Assembly (NCBI GenBank): GCA_002733645.1
Contig: NVWL01000017.1
Location: forward strand, 1-64,000
Reading direction: 5' to 3'
Source of the DNA: Oceanobacter sp.
GTDB taxonomy: Bacteria; Pseudomonadota; Gammaproteobacteria; Pseudomonadales; Oceanobacteraceae
Length of the DNA stretch: 64,000 nucleotides
In this document: positions 1 to 9,441 of the stretch, one piece after another
How positions within the stretch are numbered: position 1 is the first letter of the stretch
Layout of the letters: every line of letters begins with the position of its first letter
Position numbers and translations under genes: made by a program
Notes under the pieces: generated by a model
The model's database searches: none
What the model was told of the DNA's origin: nothing
Seen by the model: the letters and a program-made list of their open reading frames with translations, nothing else

Positions 1-95
1 TTTTTGACGTGACCCGCCATGCCTTCAAAGTAGCGCCTTGAACTGTCACTTTCCTGAAAGCCGCAGCCGCCACTGCATTTTTCAGAGGTGCCCTA
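1..95 (-). repeat. Partial copy of MITE-like repeat
   Basis: Bases 1-95 are nearly identical to the reverse complement of 4651-4745, including the terminal segment ending GAGGTGCCCTA (73-95). Only one end of the element is in the window; the rest lies to the left. It sits inside the lipoprotein coding sequence. Confidence 0.75.
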
Positions 96-310
96 GATTC
101 AATTGGCGTCGTGAACACAATACTGATCGGAAAGTCAGCCTTCAGCGTCGCACCATCAAGAGGGCTTACGGCTCGAATATTCAGAGACGATTCGTTCCCA
201 CTATTAAGACCCACATTACTGCTAGATGATCCACCGCCGCCGCATGATGCCAATAAGACGGATGTGAATAGACACAATCCAATGTTTACAATATTCCCAG
301 TCTTGTTCAT
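1..310 (-). CDS. Partial Ig-like lipoprotein, runs off left edge
   Basis: The gene starts at ATG 310 behind an AGAGGGA ribosome binding site and stays open to the window edge. The first 23 residues are a lipoprotein signal ending in LLASC (lipidated Cys23), followed by a Gly/Ser linker. Residues from about 43 (VSPLDGATLKADFP, then a FTTPI strand) look like the start of a bacterial Ig-like domain of the Big_5/SbsA type. From about position 95 leftward the coding sequence is made of a MITE-like repeat, which is read through in frame for over 30 codons. In the other copy of the repeat the same frame ends at TGA 4772-4774, so the protein may stop about 29 bases beyond the window. It is probably a disrupted envelope lipoprotein; no specific function can be given. 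Confidence 0.6.
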   Translation of the reverse strand, partial: MNKTGNIVNIGLCLFTSVLLASCGGGGSSSSNVGLNSGNESSLNIRAVSPLDGATLKADFPISIVFTTPIESRAPLKNAVAAAAFRKVTVQGATLKAWRVTSK

Positions 311-472
311 AGCGCAATCCCTCTGTGTGCTAAGCCCGGCATGATGCAACGAACCCTAAGCCTCTTCTGTTGATGTGCAGATTAACAAAAGGAGGCGCTA
401 GCAGCGAAAACTATTGCTAAAGCCCCGAAATTGGCAGGAATGGGGACACCGATACCAGCAGTCATTACCGAT

Positions 473-844
473 TCATAGCGCTTTAAAGTTAATTTGAGCA
501 GACTCTCGCGTTTTACCTGCAGCTTCGAGCTTGTGCTCATAATCACTCCACAGTTCGGCTTGGTTGATCGCTAAGTGGTGCAAGTATTTCCAATCATACA
601 AGCCTGAATCATGACCATCATCGAACACCAATTTCAAGGCGTAGTTGCCCGCAGGCTCCATACCCAGTAGGCCAACGTCCTTTTTACTATACTGCAACAC
701 CTCGTTACCGACGCCATGCCCCCGCACTTCTGCCGATGGAGACATCACTCGCAAGAATTCAAAACTTAACTCATAGGTGTCGGCACCATAAGTAAGTGCA
801 ACGCAGCGACTGCTTTTTCTGACTTTGATTGCATCAGGGATCAT
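473..844 (-). CDS. DUF971 family protein
   Basis: A 123-aa protein matching the DUF971 / gamma-butyrobetaine-hydroxylase N-terminal-like family, shown by [36 protein letters not shown] and the following YLHHLA segment. In larger eukaryotic enzymes this fold binds zinc, but stand-alone bacterial members have no settled function. The start was put at ATG 844 because AGAGG lies six bases upstream; a GTG five codons earlier is possible. In many gammaproteobacteria this gene follows hslVU directly. Here it is on the same strand as hslVU but is separated from it by a chemotaxis receptor gene on the opposite strand. Confidence 0.85.
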   Translation of the reverse strand: MIPDAIKVRKSSRCVALTYGADTYELSFEFLRVMSPSAEVRGHGVGNEVLQYSKKDVGLLGMEPAGNYALKLVFDDGHDSGLYDWKYLHHLAINQAELWSDYEHKLEAAGKTRESAQINFKAL

Positions 845-976
845 ATCCAACCTCTTCACTTCGAAACCCAGCAGACTGGTAGAAGCTATCTATACTTAAT
901 TTTGTCCATCGAGCGCAGCCTCTCTGCCGCTCGCCTTAATCTTCCCATTAGTTTACAGCCCCGAGGATGTAACCGA

Positions 977-2626
977 ATGAATTTTTTACGCACCATCAGC
1001 ATTCGCAGTAAGCTTTGGCTGATTCTTATCATTGCTCTAGGCTTTATGGTTCTCCTTGAAGCCAAAGCGATGAATAATATTTATCAGACAATGTTTGATG
1101 CTGAATTTACCGCGAAAGAAGATAGTTCAAGAACCATCGTTAACAGCGGCCACAGCTTGCTAACGCACTACTACGACTTATACCAAAACGGTACGATGTC
1201 AGAAGATATGGCGAAAGAAGCAGCGCTTAATGCCATTGGTGCCTTTAAAGACGGCGATCAGTATTTTTGGATTAATGACGCCGGTCCGGTCATGCTACTC
1301 AACCCGTCAGCACCACAGCTGGTCGGAAAAAATGTCAGTTACCTAAAAGATAAACGCGGCCTTGGCATATTTAATACTGTTATTAAAATAGCCAATACGG
1401 GGCCAGAAGGCGGAATCATCACCTACGATTGGACGCCGCAAGGGTCGTCCGACGTCAAAACCAAAGTCAGTTATGTACGAAAATTTGAGCCTTGGGGCTG
1501 GTACATTGGCTCAGGCAGCTACCCTAAAGACATCAGCGCCATGTTCACTGAAAGTGCAATATCTGCCGCGGTACTTACGTTAATTGCCGCGCTCATTATG
1601 ACGATTTCTATTCGCTTAATTAGCAGCAGCATCTCTGATCCTTTGAGTCGCATTAATAAAGCCATGAAAAATATTGCGCACGGCAGCGGAGATCTAACCC
1701 AACGAATTCCTATCGACGGCCATGATGAACTAACTAAATTGGGCCGATCATTTAATCAGTTTGTCTCACAGATTCACGACATTATTTCCGAGAGTAAATC
1801 AGCAACGGATCAAGTAGCCCATCTTGGGCGCGATATCGCCAGTGTCAGCACACAAACAAAAAATTTGACTGAAAATCAGATGCGAGAAAGCGAACAAGTG
1901 GCCACCGGTGCAATAGAGATGAGCCAAACCATTCGTGAAATTGCAAGCAACGCAGATAACGCCGCAGGCAGCGTAAAAGTGGTTGAATCAAATGCACGTT
2001 CTGGCTTAAAAACCATGCAAAAAACGCAAGAACACATTGCGGATCTTGCTAGCCAAATTCAATCTTCACGCGAATCAATTCAAAACCTGCGCACAGAAAC
2101 CGAGAGCATTGGCACCGTGCTTGAAGTGATTCGTGGCATTGCCGAGCAAACCAATTTACTGGCACTCAATGCCGCCATTGAAGCCGCACGAGCTGGCGAG
2201 CAAGGCCGGGGATTCGCGGTGGTAGCCGATGAAGTAAGAACACTGGCATCTCGAACTCAAGAATCAACGGAAGAAATTCACCGCACAATTACGCGTTTGC
2301 AAGACCAAGCAGAAGCGACGGTTCAATCCATGGAGAACAGCGCAAACCACTCGGATGAGACCAGCGCGATGTCCCAATCAGCCTGCGATGCCATTGCTTC
2401 AATCAGTGATGCCGTTGTGACGTTAACTGAAATGAATTTAGGTATTGCCAGTGCCGTAGATCAACAAAGTACGGCAGCGAATGAAATCAGTACCAGTATT
2501 ACGCGTATTGCCGATTCATCGAACAGCATTAATCAGAATATGATGCATTCAGATGAGAACGGTAAAATATTAACTCAATGCAGTGATAATTTATCGCAGT
2601 TGATTTCTCGATTCAAAGTCTCATAA
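977..2626 (+). CDS. Methyl-accepting chemotaxis protein with single Cache sensor domain
   Basis: A 549-aa transmembrane chemoreceptor. A first membrane helix (about residues 12-32) is followed by a periplasmic single-Cache domain (motifs [11 protein letters not shown], then [18 protein letters not shown], typical of sCache_2), a second helix (about 195-215), a HAMP linker and a cytoplasmic signalling domain. The signalling hairpin tip reads [20 protein letters not shown], the region that binds CheA and CheW. sCache_2 receptors often sense small carboxylates, but the ligand cannot be read from this sequence. ATG 977 was chosen for its GAGGA site; an in-frame TTG at 902 would only add residues unlike the family. 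It stands alone, convergent with hslU and sharing a terminator with it. Confidence 0.93.
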   Translation: MNFLRTISIRSKLWLILIIALGFMVLLEAKAMNNIYQTMFDAEFTAKEDSSRTIVNSGHSLLTHYYDLYQNGTMSEDMAKEAALNAIGAFKDGDQYFWINDAGPVMLLNPSAPQLVGKNVSYLKDKRGLGIFNTVIKIANTGPEGGIITYDWTPQGSSDVKTKVSYVRKFEPWGWYIGSGSYPKDISAMFTESAISAAVLTLIAALIMTISIRLISSSISDPLSRINKAMKNIAHGSGDLTQRIPIDGHDELTKLGRSFNQFVSQIHDIISESKSATDQVAHLGRDIASVSTQTKNLTENQMRESEQVATGAIEMSQTIREIASNADNAAGSVKVVESNARSGLKTMQKTQEHIADLASQIQSSRESIQNLRTETESIGTVLEVIRGIAEQTNLLALNAAIEAARAGEQGRGFAVVADEVRTLASRTQESTEEIHRTITRLQDQAEATVQSMENSANHSDETSAMSQSACDAIASISDAVVTLTEMNLGIASAVDQQSTAANEISTSITRIADSSNSINQNMMHSDENGKILTQCSDNLSQLISRFKVS

Positions 2627-2643
2627 ATTTAAGTCACAGAAAT

Positions 2644-2678
2644 AAAAAAAGCCGCATAGTAATCGATGCGGCTTTTTT
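2644..2678. terminator. Bidirectional intrinsic terminator between chemoreceptor gene and hslU
   Basis: Stem GCCGCAT (2651-2657) pairs with ATGCGGC (2666-2672), flanked by an A-run on the left and a T-run on the right, so it can end transcription of both convergent genes. Confidence 0.9.
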
Positions 2679-2709
2679 ATTATTTTTTGTGAACTTTATT
2701 CTGAGATTA

Positions 2710-4053
2710 CTACAGAATAAACTGGCTCAAGTCTTGGTCTTTTGCCAAAGCATCGAGTTTATCGTTCACATAGGCTTCGTCAATCAAGACCGCTTCGGTC
2801 AAGTCAGTGGCATCAAACGAGATGCTTTCTAACAGGCGTTCCATCAAGGTATGCAAACGTCGAGCACCTATATTTTCAGTACTTTCATTAACGTCGTAGG
2901 CAATTTGAGCAAGACGCTGAATGCCTTCTTTGGTGAAATCAATATCCAACCCTTCTGTTTTTAAGAGGGCCTTATATTGTTCAGTTAAAGACGCATTAGG
3001 CTCTGTTAAAATACGTTCAAAATCTTGCGGCGTTAATGCTTTCAGTTCAACACGAATCGGCAAACGACCTTGCAACTCAGGAATCAAGTCAGAAGGTTTG
3101 CTTACATGAAAAGCGCCGGACGCTACAAACAGAATATGATCGGTTTTAATCATGCCGTGTTTGGTACTCACGGTGCAGCCTTCAATTAGTGGTAGCAGGT
3201 CACGCTGTACGCCTTCACGAGAAACATCGCCACCCGACCCTGACTCTTGGCGCTTCGCAACTTTATCTATTTCATCAATAAAGACGATGCCATTCTGTTC
3301 AACGAGTTCTAGCGCACGTACTTTTAGCTCCTCCATATTAAGAAGCTTGCCTGCTTCTTCATCACACAGCTGCTTAAGGGCATCCGAAATTTTCATCTTA
3401 CGGGTGGTTTTTTTATCCCCCCCCATATTCGAAAACATATTCTGTAGCTGACTGGTCATCTCTTCCATGCCTGGTGGAGACATGATTTCAACACCCATAT
3501 TTGCTTGAGCAGACAATTCAATTTCGATTTCTTTGTCGTCTAAATCGCCATTACGTAATTTCTTACGGAAGACCTGACGTGTTGAGCTGTCTTCTTTTGG
3601 CTCTTCTGTCGTATCCCAGCTGGTTGATGTGTTACGGGCTGGCGGCAACAAAGCATCGAGCACACGCTCTTCCGCTTGCTCTTCTGCACGGGCACGAACC
3701 TTTTTCATTTCCTGCTCGCGCAGTAGTTTGATACCGGTTTCGACTAAATCACGGATAATGGATTCAACGTCTTTACCCACGTAACCCACTTCAGTGAATT
3801 TGGTGGCTTCTACTTTAATAAACGGCGCATTAGCGAGTTTGGCTAAACGGCGGGCAATTTCTGTTTTACCTACGCCTGTTGGGCCGATCATCAAAATGTT
3901 TTTAGGCGTTACTTCCTCGCGCAGTTCAGGGTTCAACTGCATACGACGCCAGCGGTTGCGCAAGGCAATTGCCACAGAACGCTTAGCATCATGCTGGCCA
4001 ATAATGTGCTGATCCAGTTCATGGACAATTTCACGTGGAGTCATCTGGCTCAT
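2710..4053 (-). CDS. hslU: HslU, ATPase subunit of the HslUV protease
   Basis: AAA+ unfoldase of 447 aa that feeds substrates to the HslV peptidase in the cytoplasm. Visible are Walker [16 protein letters not shown] (about residue 56), the pore-loop GYVG (in [11 protein letters not shown]), a variable intermediate domain (about 110-240), Walker [10 protein letters not shown] and the sensor-2 region [14 protein letters not shown]. The C-terminus LSQFIL is the tail that docks into HslV pockets. Length matches the family. Its start overlaps the hslV stop by four bases (ATGA), so the two are translationally coupled, hslV first. Confidence 0.98.
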   Translation of the reverse strand: MSQMTPREIVHELDQHIIGQHDAKRSVAIALRNRWRRMQLNPELREEVTPKNILMIGPTGVGKTEIARRLAKLANAPFIKVEATKFTEVGYVGKDVESIIRDLVETGIKLLREQEMKKVRARAEEQAEERVLDALLPPARNTSTSWDTTEEPKEDSSTRQVFRKKLRNGDLDDKEIEIELSAQANMGVEIMSPPGMEEMTSQLQNMFSNMGGDKKTTRKMKISDALKQLCDEEAGKLLNMEELKVRALELVEQNGIVFIDEIDKVAKRQESGSGGDVSREGVQRDLLPLIEGCTVSTKHGMIKTDHILFVASGAFHVSKPSDLIPELQGRLPIRVELKALTPQDFERILTEPNASLTEQYKALLKTEGLDIDFTKEGIQRLAQIAYDVNESTENIGARRLHTLMERLLESISFDATDLTEAVLIDEAYVNDKLDALAKDQDLSQFIL

Positions 4054-4598
4054 TTGGTGTCTTCTCCAACGTCTTTGGCGTTCAATGTTTCAATCGTAAG
4101 ATTGGTGTTGGTAAATACGCAGATGTCGCCTGCAATGTTCAAGCTCTTTTCTACAATGTCGCGGGCGCTGAGCTCGGAATTTTCAAGTAATGCACGCGCA
4201 GAGGCTAAGGCGTAATTTCCACCAGACCCAACCCCAATCAGATCATTCTCTGGCTGCAGAACATCGCCATTACCGGTAATAATCAGAGAAGCGGTATGAT
4301 CGGCCACCGCAAGAATCGCTTCAAGCTTGCGTAGGGCACGATCAGAACGCCATTCTTTGGCTAGCTCAACCGCTGCTCGGGTCAATTGACCGTTGTGCTG
4401 ATGCAGTTGCGCTTCAAATTTCTCAAAGAGGGTGAATGCATCGGCGGTGCTGCCTGCAAACCCGGCAAGCACTTTGTTGTTGTATAACCGACGTACTTTG
4501 CGGGCGTTCCCTTTCATCACAGTGTTACCTAGGGAAACCTGACCGTCGCCACCAATGACGACGTCATCGCCACGGCGAACGGATACAATCGTTGTCAT
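4050..4598 (-). CDS. hslV: HslV, proteolytic subunit of HslUV
   Basis: A 182-aa threonine peptidase that forms two stacked hexameric rings. After removal of Met the mature enzyme begins TTIVSVRR, with Thr1 as nucleophile; the conserved GDGQVSLGN, the Lys region [20 protein letters not shown] and GFAGSTAD are present. An AAGG ribosome binding site lies upstream of ATG 4598. It is the first gene of hslVU; in relatives the operon is heat-shock induced, but no heat-shock promoter was confirmed here. A MITE-like element begins only about 50 bases upstream, so it could separate the gene from its ancestral promoter. Confidence 0.98.
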   Translation of the reverse strand: MTTIVSVRRGDDVVIGGDGQVSLGNTVMKGNARKVRRLYNNKVLAGFAGSTADAFTLFEKFEAQLHQHNGQLTRAAVELAKEWRSDRALRKLEAILAVADHTASLIITGNGDVLQPENDLIGVGSGGNYALASARALLENSELSARDIVEKSLNIAGDICVFTNTNLTIETLNAKDVGEDTK

Positions 4599-4650
4599 AT
4601 CTTTGTACCTTCACAAATATTTAGAATGGATGTCGCTGTTCTAATAACGC

Positions 4651-4919
4651 TAGGGCACCTCTGATTAATGCAGAGGAGGCTGCGGCTTTCAGGAAAATTG
4701 CAGTTCAAGGCGCTACTTTGAAGGCATGGCGGGTCACGTCAAAAAGTAGCAACGTAGAAATGGTGTTTTCCTGAAAGCCCCAAAGGGCGTGACCTGTAGA
4801 CACTTTACATCTTTGTTGTTGACCTTATTAAGGACCCGCCATTAACTTCGATCAACGCCTCGATCTAAAGCGTTACAGGACTCACGCGCAGCACTACTGC
4901 ATTAATCAGAGGTGCCCTA
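4651..4919. repeat. Complete MITE-like element with 23-bp terminal inverted repeats
   Basis: Bases 4651-4673 (TAGGGCACCTCTGATT, then AATGCAG) are the exact reverse complement of 4897-4919. The 269-bp interior has no credible gene. The ends begin and finish with TA inside a CTAG context, which may be the duplicated target. An inner inverted pair CTTTCAGGAAAA / TTTTCCTGAAAG (4685-4696 and 4766-4777) adds further structure. A second, partial copy lies at 1-95 in the opposite orientation. This element fills the space between hslV and btuF (4599-4992). It is a non-autonomous element; the family of the helper transposase is not established. Confidence 0.8.
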
Positions 4920-4992
4920 GATTACAAAGATGGGGGCACTCAACCGGTTTTCAAGCATCCATAAGTGACGGCCGTCATTACCGTCCAAATAG

Positions 4993-5865
4993 TTAATCCC
5001 GAACGCGATCTATCGCCTTGCATAGCAACGCCATGCCTTCAATAGCCCTTGGCCCCGAACGCAGTAATGTCGAACTATTGATAGGAATCATGGCTCCATT
5101 TTTTACCGCCGAGATGTTGGGCCAACGCTCCCACACGGCATCACGGGATTGAATGGCGTTGGTGTGGCTGGACATGATGATCACTTCAGGGTCTTTCACT
5201 ATGATGCTTTCTAATGAAACCACGGGATACGGGGCATCTGCATCATGAAAAACATTATCGCCGTTGCAATCATGGATCAGCGCCTCAACCCAGCTACCTT
5301 CACCCACCGTTCGCAGCGGCTGATACGATAACTGGTAAAAAACACGGACAAATTCTTTACTTCCATACTCAGCACGCAGAGCTTGATACGCGCGATCAAA
5401 GCGCTCGGCCGCTGCCTTACCTAGCGCTTCTTCGCCAACTTCTTTACCAAGGCGCTCAATCGCATCGCGCACCGCCGTCATGCTTTTGGGGTCCACATAG
5501 GTTATGGGCAAGCCGAGGGACTCTAGTTTTTCAAGATCCGACTGTTTATTGCCACTTTTCCACGCCACGATGAGATCTGGCTCCAGCGCGACAATGCGCT
5601 CGATATTTAAACCCGCGTAATTGCCGATGCGAGGAAGGCTTTTTGCGGCATCGGGAAAATCTGTATGCTCAACCGTCCCAACCAATCGATCTCCGACACC
5701 AATATCAAATAACATTTCGGTCGACGAAGGCGACAGGGTAATTATGCGCTCAATTTTTTTATCAGCGGGGTCAGACTCAATTACTTCATCAGAAAGCACA
5801 GGCAAACTAAACCCGAGCATCAAAACACAACATCCCTGCATCAGCCCACGGATTAAAAAACGCAT
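4993..5865 (-). CDS. btuF: BtuF-like periplasmic corrinoid-binding protein
   Basis: Solute-binding protein of the vitamin B12 ABC importer, 290 aa. A signal peptide (about residues 1-25, hydrophobic core GCCVLMLGFSLPVL) precedes a class III binding-protein fold, recognised by IITLSPSSTEMLFDIGVGDR and NIERIVALEPDLIVAW. The last gene of the cobalamin operon, it begins at ATG 5865 overlapping the cobO stop by one base (TAATG), with AAGGAG ten bases upstream. Its partners BtuC and BtuD are the first two genes of the same operon. Binding of cobalamin rather than ferric siderophore is inferred from the operon and riboswitch. Confidence 0.9.
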   Translation of the reverse strand: MRFLIRGLMQGCCVLMLGFSLPVLSDEVIESDPADKKIERIITLSPSSTEMLFDIGVGDRLVGTVEHTDFPDAAKSLPRIGNYAGLNIERIVALEPDLIVAWKSGNKQSDLEKLESLGLPITYVDPKSMTAVRDAIERLGKEVGEEALGKAAAERFDRAYQALRAEYGSKEFVRVFYQLSYQPLRTVGEGSWVEALIHDCNGDNVFHDADAPYPVVSLESIIVKDPEVIIMSSHTNAIQSRDAVWERWPNISAVKNGAMIPINSSTLLRSGPRAIEGMALLCKAIDRVRD

Positions 5866-6503
5866 TACCAATCAACTCCTTTTCTCGCTTTTATGCCTGC
5901 TCGATAGGCATGTTTTTCGTCTTTCACTTCACTAACGGTATCTGCCAGCTCTTTTAACTCAGAAATAGCACCACGACCGGTAATAACCACCGTCTGATTT
6001 TCTGGACGATTCCGGATAGCATCCAAGACTTCTTGTTTATTTAAGTAGTCGTAACCCAGCATGTAGGTCATTTCGTCGAGTAGAACAACGTGATATTGCG
6101 GATCAGCCAAAAACTTCTTCGCTTCTTGCCACACCGATTCTGCAGCAGCGATGTCGCCTGAGCGGTCTTGAGTTTCCCATGTAAACCCCGTCGCCATAAC
6201 CGCAAAAGGAACACCATTCGCTTCCAGTAAATTACGCTCTCCGCAATCCCACTGTCCTTTAATAAATTGTGCAACGGCAGCCTTGTAACCATGACCAACG
6301 CAGCGCGCCACAGTACCAAATCCGGAGGTCGATTTTCCTTTACCATTACCAGTAATAACAATCACTATGCCACGCTCTATGGTTGCTTTAGCGATGCTGG
6401 CATCGACCTTCTCTTTTTGTTTCTGCGCTTTTTTCTTGTGACGCTCGTTTCTTTCTTGTTCGCTTTTTTCTGTTTCGCTATTTGTTTGGTCGTTTTCGCT
6501 CAT
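5865..6503 (-). CDS. cobO: Corrinoid adenosyltransferase (CobO/BtuR)
   Basis: Transfers the 5'-deoxyadenosyl group of ATP to the cobalt of reduced corrinoids, making coenzyme B12 precursors. The 212-aa protein has a highly charged Lys/Glu-rich N-terminus (residues 1-40), then the P-loop GNGKGKS (52-58) and the conserved VLLDEMTYML and ITGRGA segments of the CobA/CobO/BtuR family. ATG 6503 is preferred to a GTG three codons upstream. It lies 28 bases after cobQ and overlaps btuF by one base. The gene may act both on imported corrinoids and on intermediates for CobQ. Confidence 0.95.
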   Translation of the reverse strand: MSENDQTNSETEKSEQERNERHKKKAQKQKEKVDASIAKATIERGIVIVITGNGKGKSTSGFGTVARCVGHGYKAAVAQFIKGQWDCGERNLLEANGVPFAVMATGFTWETQDRSGDIAAAESVWQEAKKFLADPQYHVVLLDEMTYMLGYDYLNKQEVLDAIRNRPENQTVVITGRGAISELKELADTVSEVKDEKHAYRAGIKARKGVDW

Positions 6504-6531
6504 GTTCGTCACTTATTTGAATTAATTGTAT

Positions 6532-8031
6532 TTATGAAATCGCCGCACATAACGCGTCGATATTAAGATTTTTTTCGTAGCAGTCAGCTAAGCGTTCTAA
6601 TTCTCGCTCACGGACATCACGCCATGATTCGGCGTCGATATGTTTTCCTGATACCCAATGGAGAATGCTTTCGAGGCTGTCTTTCTCTTCAAACAAACCA
6701 TGAATATAGGTGCCTATGATTTGTCCATCCTCAGACATTGCACCGTCTTTATAAGTATTCCCAAACTGATCCGTTACTTCACAAAACGGCAGAGAAAGCG
6801 CTTCACCAGCGCTGGTACCGCAATGAATTTCATACCCTGATATTTGTTGTAATCCGTGCCCTATGTGAGTTTTTCCGATTATTTTTTTAAGCTGCTTATC
6901 GGCTAACAGGGATGTCGTTAATTCAAGTATTCCTAGCCCTGTAGAACAACCGGCCTCGCCTTCGATGCCTAAAGGATCATCTATCGTCTGCCCTAGCATC
7001 TGCAAGCCGCCACAGATACCTAAGACTTTACCGCCGTATCTGAGGTGTTTTTTAATCTCATTCTCAAACCCGTGTTCGCGTAAATACGCTAAATCTGCTT
7101 GAACACTTTTACTGCCGGGAATAATGATTAGGTCTGCACCAGTCAATGATCCATTCGCCGTTATGTATTCAAGCTCAACCTGAGGGTGTGATAGTAAAGG
7201 TTCAAAGTCGGTGTGATTACTGATGCGCGGAAGCACTGGCACTTTAATGCGAATAACGTCCTGTCTATTTGCTAAGTTAGCACTATGCAGATCGCGATTA
7301 ATGCCATCTTCTGCATCCAAAACCAAGTCACTCAAATATGGAATAACGCCAAAAACAGGCTTACCTGAATGCTCTTCTAACCAATCTAGGCCACCCTGCA
7401 GTAATTCAATGCGGCCACGAAATTTATTAATAATAAAACCTTTGATTCGTGCCTGCTCTGACTTTGATAGCACATTGACCGTGCCTGTCAGGTGCGCAAA
7501 CACACCGCCACGATCTATATCGGAAATTAATATCACGGGGCAATCGACAGCTTCAGCAAATCCCATGTTGGCAATATCATTCTCGCGTAGATTAATTTCT
7601 GCTGGGCTTCCAGCGCCCTCAATAATCACGACATCGTATTGTGCTCGTAAGCGAGCGTAGGCTTCCAATACCCGATCAAATGCTAGAGCCTTCAAATTGC
7701 CAAACACACGAGCATCCAGTTCACTGACTGCTTTGCCATTGATTATGACCTGTGAGGTCATGTCTGAATTAGGCTTAAGCAACACGGGATTAAAATCGGT
7801 TGATAGCGCTAAGCCACAGGCTTCAGCCTGAAGCGCCTGGGCGCGACCGATCTCTCCACCACAAGGAGTCACCGCGCTATTCAATGCCATGTTCTGTGGT
7901 TTAAAAGGAGCCACCGAGACGCCATGACGGCGTAATATTCGGCATATAGCAGTAACGCACAAGCTTTTGCCCGCATCGGAGGTGGTTCCTTGCACCATCA
8001 GTGCCCCGCGCAGCTTGCTGTAATCAGTCAT
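6532..8031 (-). CDS. cobQ: Cobyric acid synthase
   Basis: A 499-aa glutamine-dependent amidotransferase that amidates four carboxylates of adenosylcobyrinic acid a,c-diamide. The N-terminal dethiobiotin-synthetase-like ATPase domain starts LMVQGTTSDAGKSLCVTAIC and has VIIEGAGSPAEINL; the C-terminal class I glutaminase-like domain has LIIIPGSKSV, the nucleophile loop GKVLGICGGLQMLG and the GTYIHGLFE histidine. It overlaps cobU by eight bases. The substrate-making enzymes and CbiB/CobD are not in this window, so the full route must use genes elsewhere or imported intermediates. Confidence 0.97.
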   Translation of the reverse strand: MTDYSKLRGALMVQGTTSDAGKSLCVTAICRILRRHGVSVAPFKPQNMALNSAVTPCGGEIGRAQALQAEACGLALSTDFNPVLLKPNSDMTSQVIINGKAVSELDARVFGNLKALAFDRVLEAYARLRAQYDVVIIEGAGSPAEINLRENDIANMGFAEAVDCPVILISDIDRGGVFAHLTGTVNVLSKSEQARIKGFIINKFRGRIELLQGGLDWLEEHSGKPVFGVIPYLSDLVLDAEDGINRDLHSANLANRQDVIRIKVPVLPRISNHTDFEPLLSHPQVELEYITANGSLTGADLIIIPGSKSVQADLAYLREHGFENEIKKHLRYGGKVLGICGGLQMLGQTIDDPLGIEGEAGCSTGLGILELTTSLLADKQLKKIIGKTHIGHGLQQISGYEIHCGTSAGEALSLPFCEVTDQFGNTYKDGAMSEDGQIIGTYIHGLFEEKDSLESILHWVSGKHIDAESWRDVRERELERLADCYEKNLNIDALCAAIS

Positions 8032-8623
8032 TGCGATCCTGTTCTTTCTGCTCGCGCGGATGAGTTTTACTCTGCTTCAAGCTCATAGGGCAACCCGCTA
8101 CGACTATGCTGACATCATCGGCTAACTCCGCCAGAGCTTGATTTAACCAACCGGCCTCATCAACAAATACGCGGCTAAGCTCACCTAAAGGGACAATACC
8201 GCTACCCACTTCGTTGGAGACAATGACTATCCGCGCTGAAGTCATCTTAAGGGCATTCAGTAATGATACTCTTTCCGCTCGCCAGCCAGCGATAAGAGAC
8301 TCGTTATCTTCTGATTTTTTACACAACCAATTGGTCAGATACAACGTCATACAATCAATTAATAATGTATCGTGATCACATGCCTGCGTAACAACCTCGG
8401 CCAAATAAAGTGGCTCTTCTATTAACTGCCAATGTGTAGGTCTATCCGCTTGATGCTGTGCAATACGGCGAGTCATCTCATCATCGCCAGCCGTGGCCGT
8501 GGCCACATAAAAAACATTAGCGGTAGGTAGTTTTTCACCGCGACCGCTGTCATATTTTTTCACCAAAGATTCGGCATAACGGCTTTTTCCTGAGCGCGCT
8601 CCGCCCAACACCACAGAGATCAT
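8024..8623 (-). CDS. cobU: Adenosylcobinamide kinase / adenosylcobinamide-phosphate guanylyltransferase
   Basis: Bifunctional enzyme (CobU/CobP, 199 aa) that phosphorylates adenosylcobinamide and then attaches GMP, giving the activated nucleotide-loop precursor. The P-loop is GGARSGKSRYAE near the N-terminus; the conserved DCMTLYLTNWL and VSNEVGSGIVP motifs follow, the latter near the nucleotide-binding site. It overlaps cobS upstream by four bases and cobQ downstream by eight, indicating a single transcript. Confidence 0.96.
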   Translation of the reverse strand: MISVVLGGARSGKSRYAESLVKKYDSGRGEKLPTANVFYVATATAGDDEMTRRIAQHQADRPTHWQLIEEPLYLAEVVTQACDHDTLLIDCMTLYLTNWLCKKSEDNESLIAGWRAERVSLLNALKMTSARIVIVSNEVGSGIVPLGELSRVFVDEAGWLNQALAELADDVSIVVAGCPMSLKQSKTHPREQKEQDRND

Positions 8624-9441
8624 CCTGCCGTCCCCATAGTGATTACCACCCCTGCATTTGAAGCCGCTGCAAGCAAGGTTAAATAAATGGCTAATTCAGT
8701 TACCTGCTGAACGGCACCTAAGGTATCCCCAGTAAATCCTTTTAATTGTTTATGCAAAAAAAGATAACTAGCCAAACCCACACCAACTAATACAAGCACT
8801 AGCCAGACAAAAACATTAGGCACTAAACATAAGGCGGCTCCGCCAATAACAACCGCAATCCAAGTATCGGCACTGGAGCCTGCTTCGGCCAAAGGTTTTG
8901 CTTTTGACGTATCGGTATCAGAAACATACGGCATATAACGAATAAATATGGTGGGAATAACTCGGCTTAATGGGTGCGCAACAACAAGAGCAATCACTGG
9001 ATCAGCTAACTGCGATAACGCCATAAATTTCAAACTCAAAGACGCCCACAAAGCCACAGAGCCGTATGTACCAATGCGGGAGTCTTTCATGATGTTCAGC
9101 TTTTGCTCAACCGTCCAGCCGCCTCCCATACCATCAGCGCTATCGGCCAAGCCATCTTCATGAAAACAACCCGTCAGTAACAAACTGACCACCATCGATA
9201 ACAACACAGCTATTTCTATACTAAACAGCGTCGAAGTCGCCCACAGTACCGCAGCGCAAAGGCACCCTATAAGCCAACCAACCGCCGGAAAATAACGACT
9301 CGCATGATTTAAATTTGATTGGCTAAATTCGGTACTCGCGGGCACAGGAATGCGTGAGAAAAATGCCAGAGCAATCCAGAACAGATTTAACTGCTGGTGA
9401 ATCCCTTTTAACTCCCGTGTGGTTTCGTCTGGTGCTGTCAT
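8620..9441 (-). CDS. cobS: Cobalamin synthase (adenosylcobinamide-GDP ribazoletransferase)
   Basis: Integral membrane enzyme of 273 aa that joins adenosylcobinamide-GDP to alpha-ribazole (or its phosphate), the last step of the coenzyme. Motifs FFSRIPVP, the acidic cluster GCFHEDGLADSADGMGGGW (metal-binding DGLAD) and KDSRIGTYG are diagnostic of CobS/CobV. Several hydrophobic helices follow. Start codon overlaps cobT stop (ATGA) and its stop overlaps cobU, so translation is coupled through all three nucleotide-loop genes. Confidence 0.96.
   Translation of the reverse strand: MTAPDETTRELKGIHQQLNLFWIALAFFSRIPVPASTEFSQSNLNHASRYFPAVGWLIGCLCAAVLWATSTLFSIEIAVLLSMVVSLLLTGCFHEDGLADSADGMGGGWTVEQKLNIMKDSRIGTYGSVALWASLSLKFMALSQLADPVIALVVAHPLSRVIPTIFIRYMPYVSDTDTSKAKPLAEAGSSADTWIAVVIGGAALCLVPNVFVWLVLVLVGVGLASYLFLHKQLKGFTGDTLGAVQQVTELAIYLTLLAAASNAGVVITMGTAG

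Noticed and set aside
38-229. Open frame on the plus strand at the left edge
   Set aside because: It runs antisense through the repeat and the lipoprotein signal region, has no ribosome binding site and no family resemblance.
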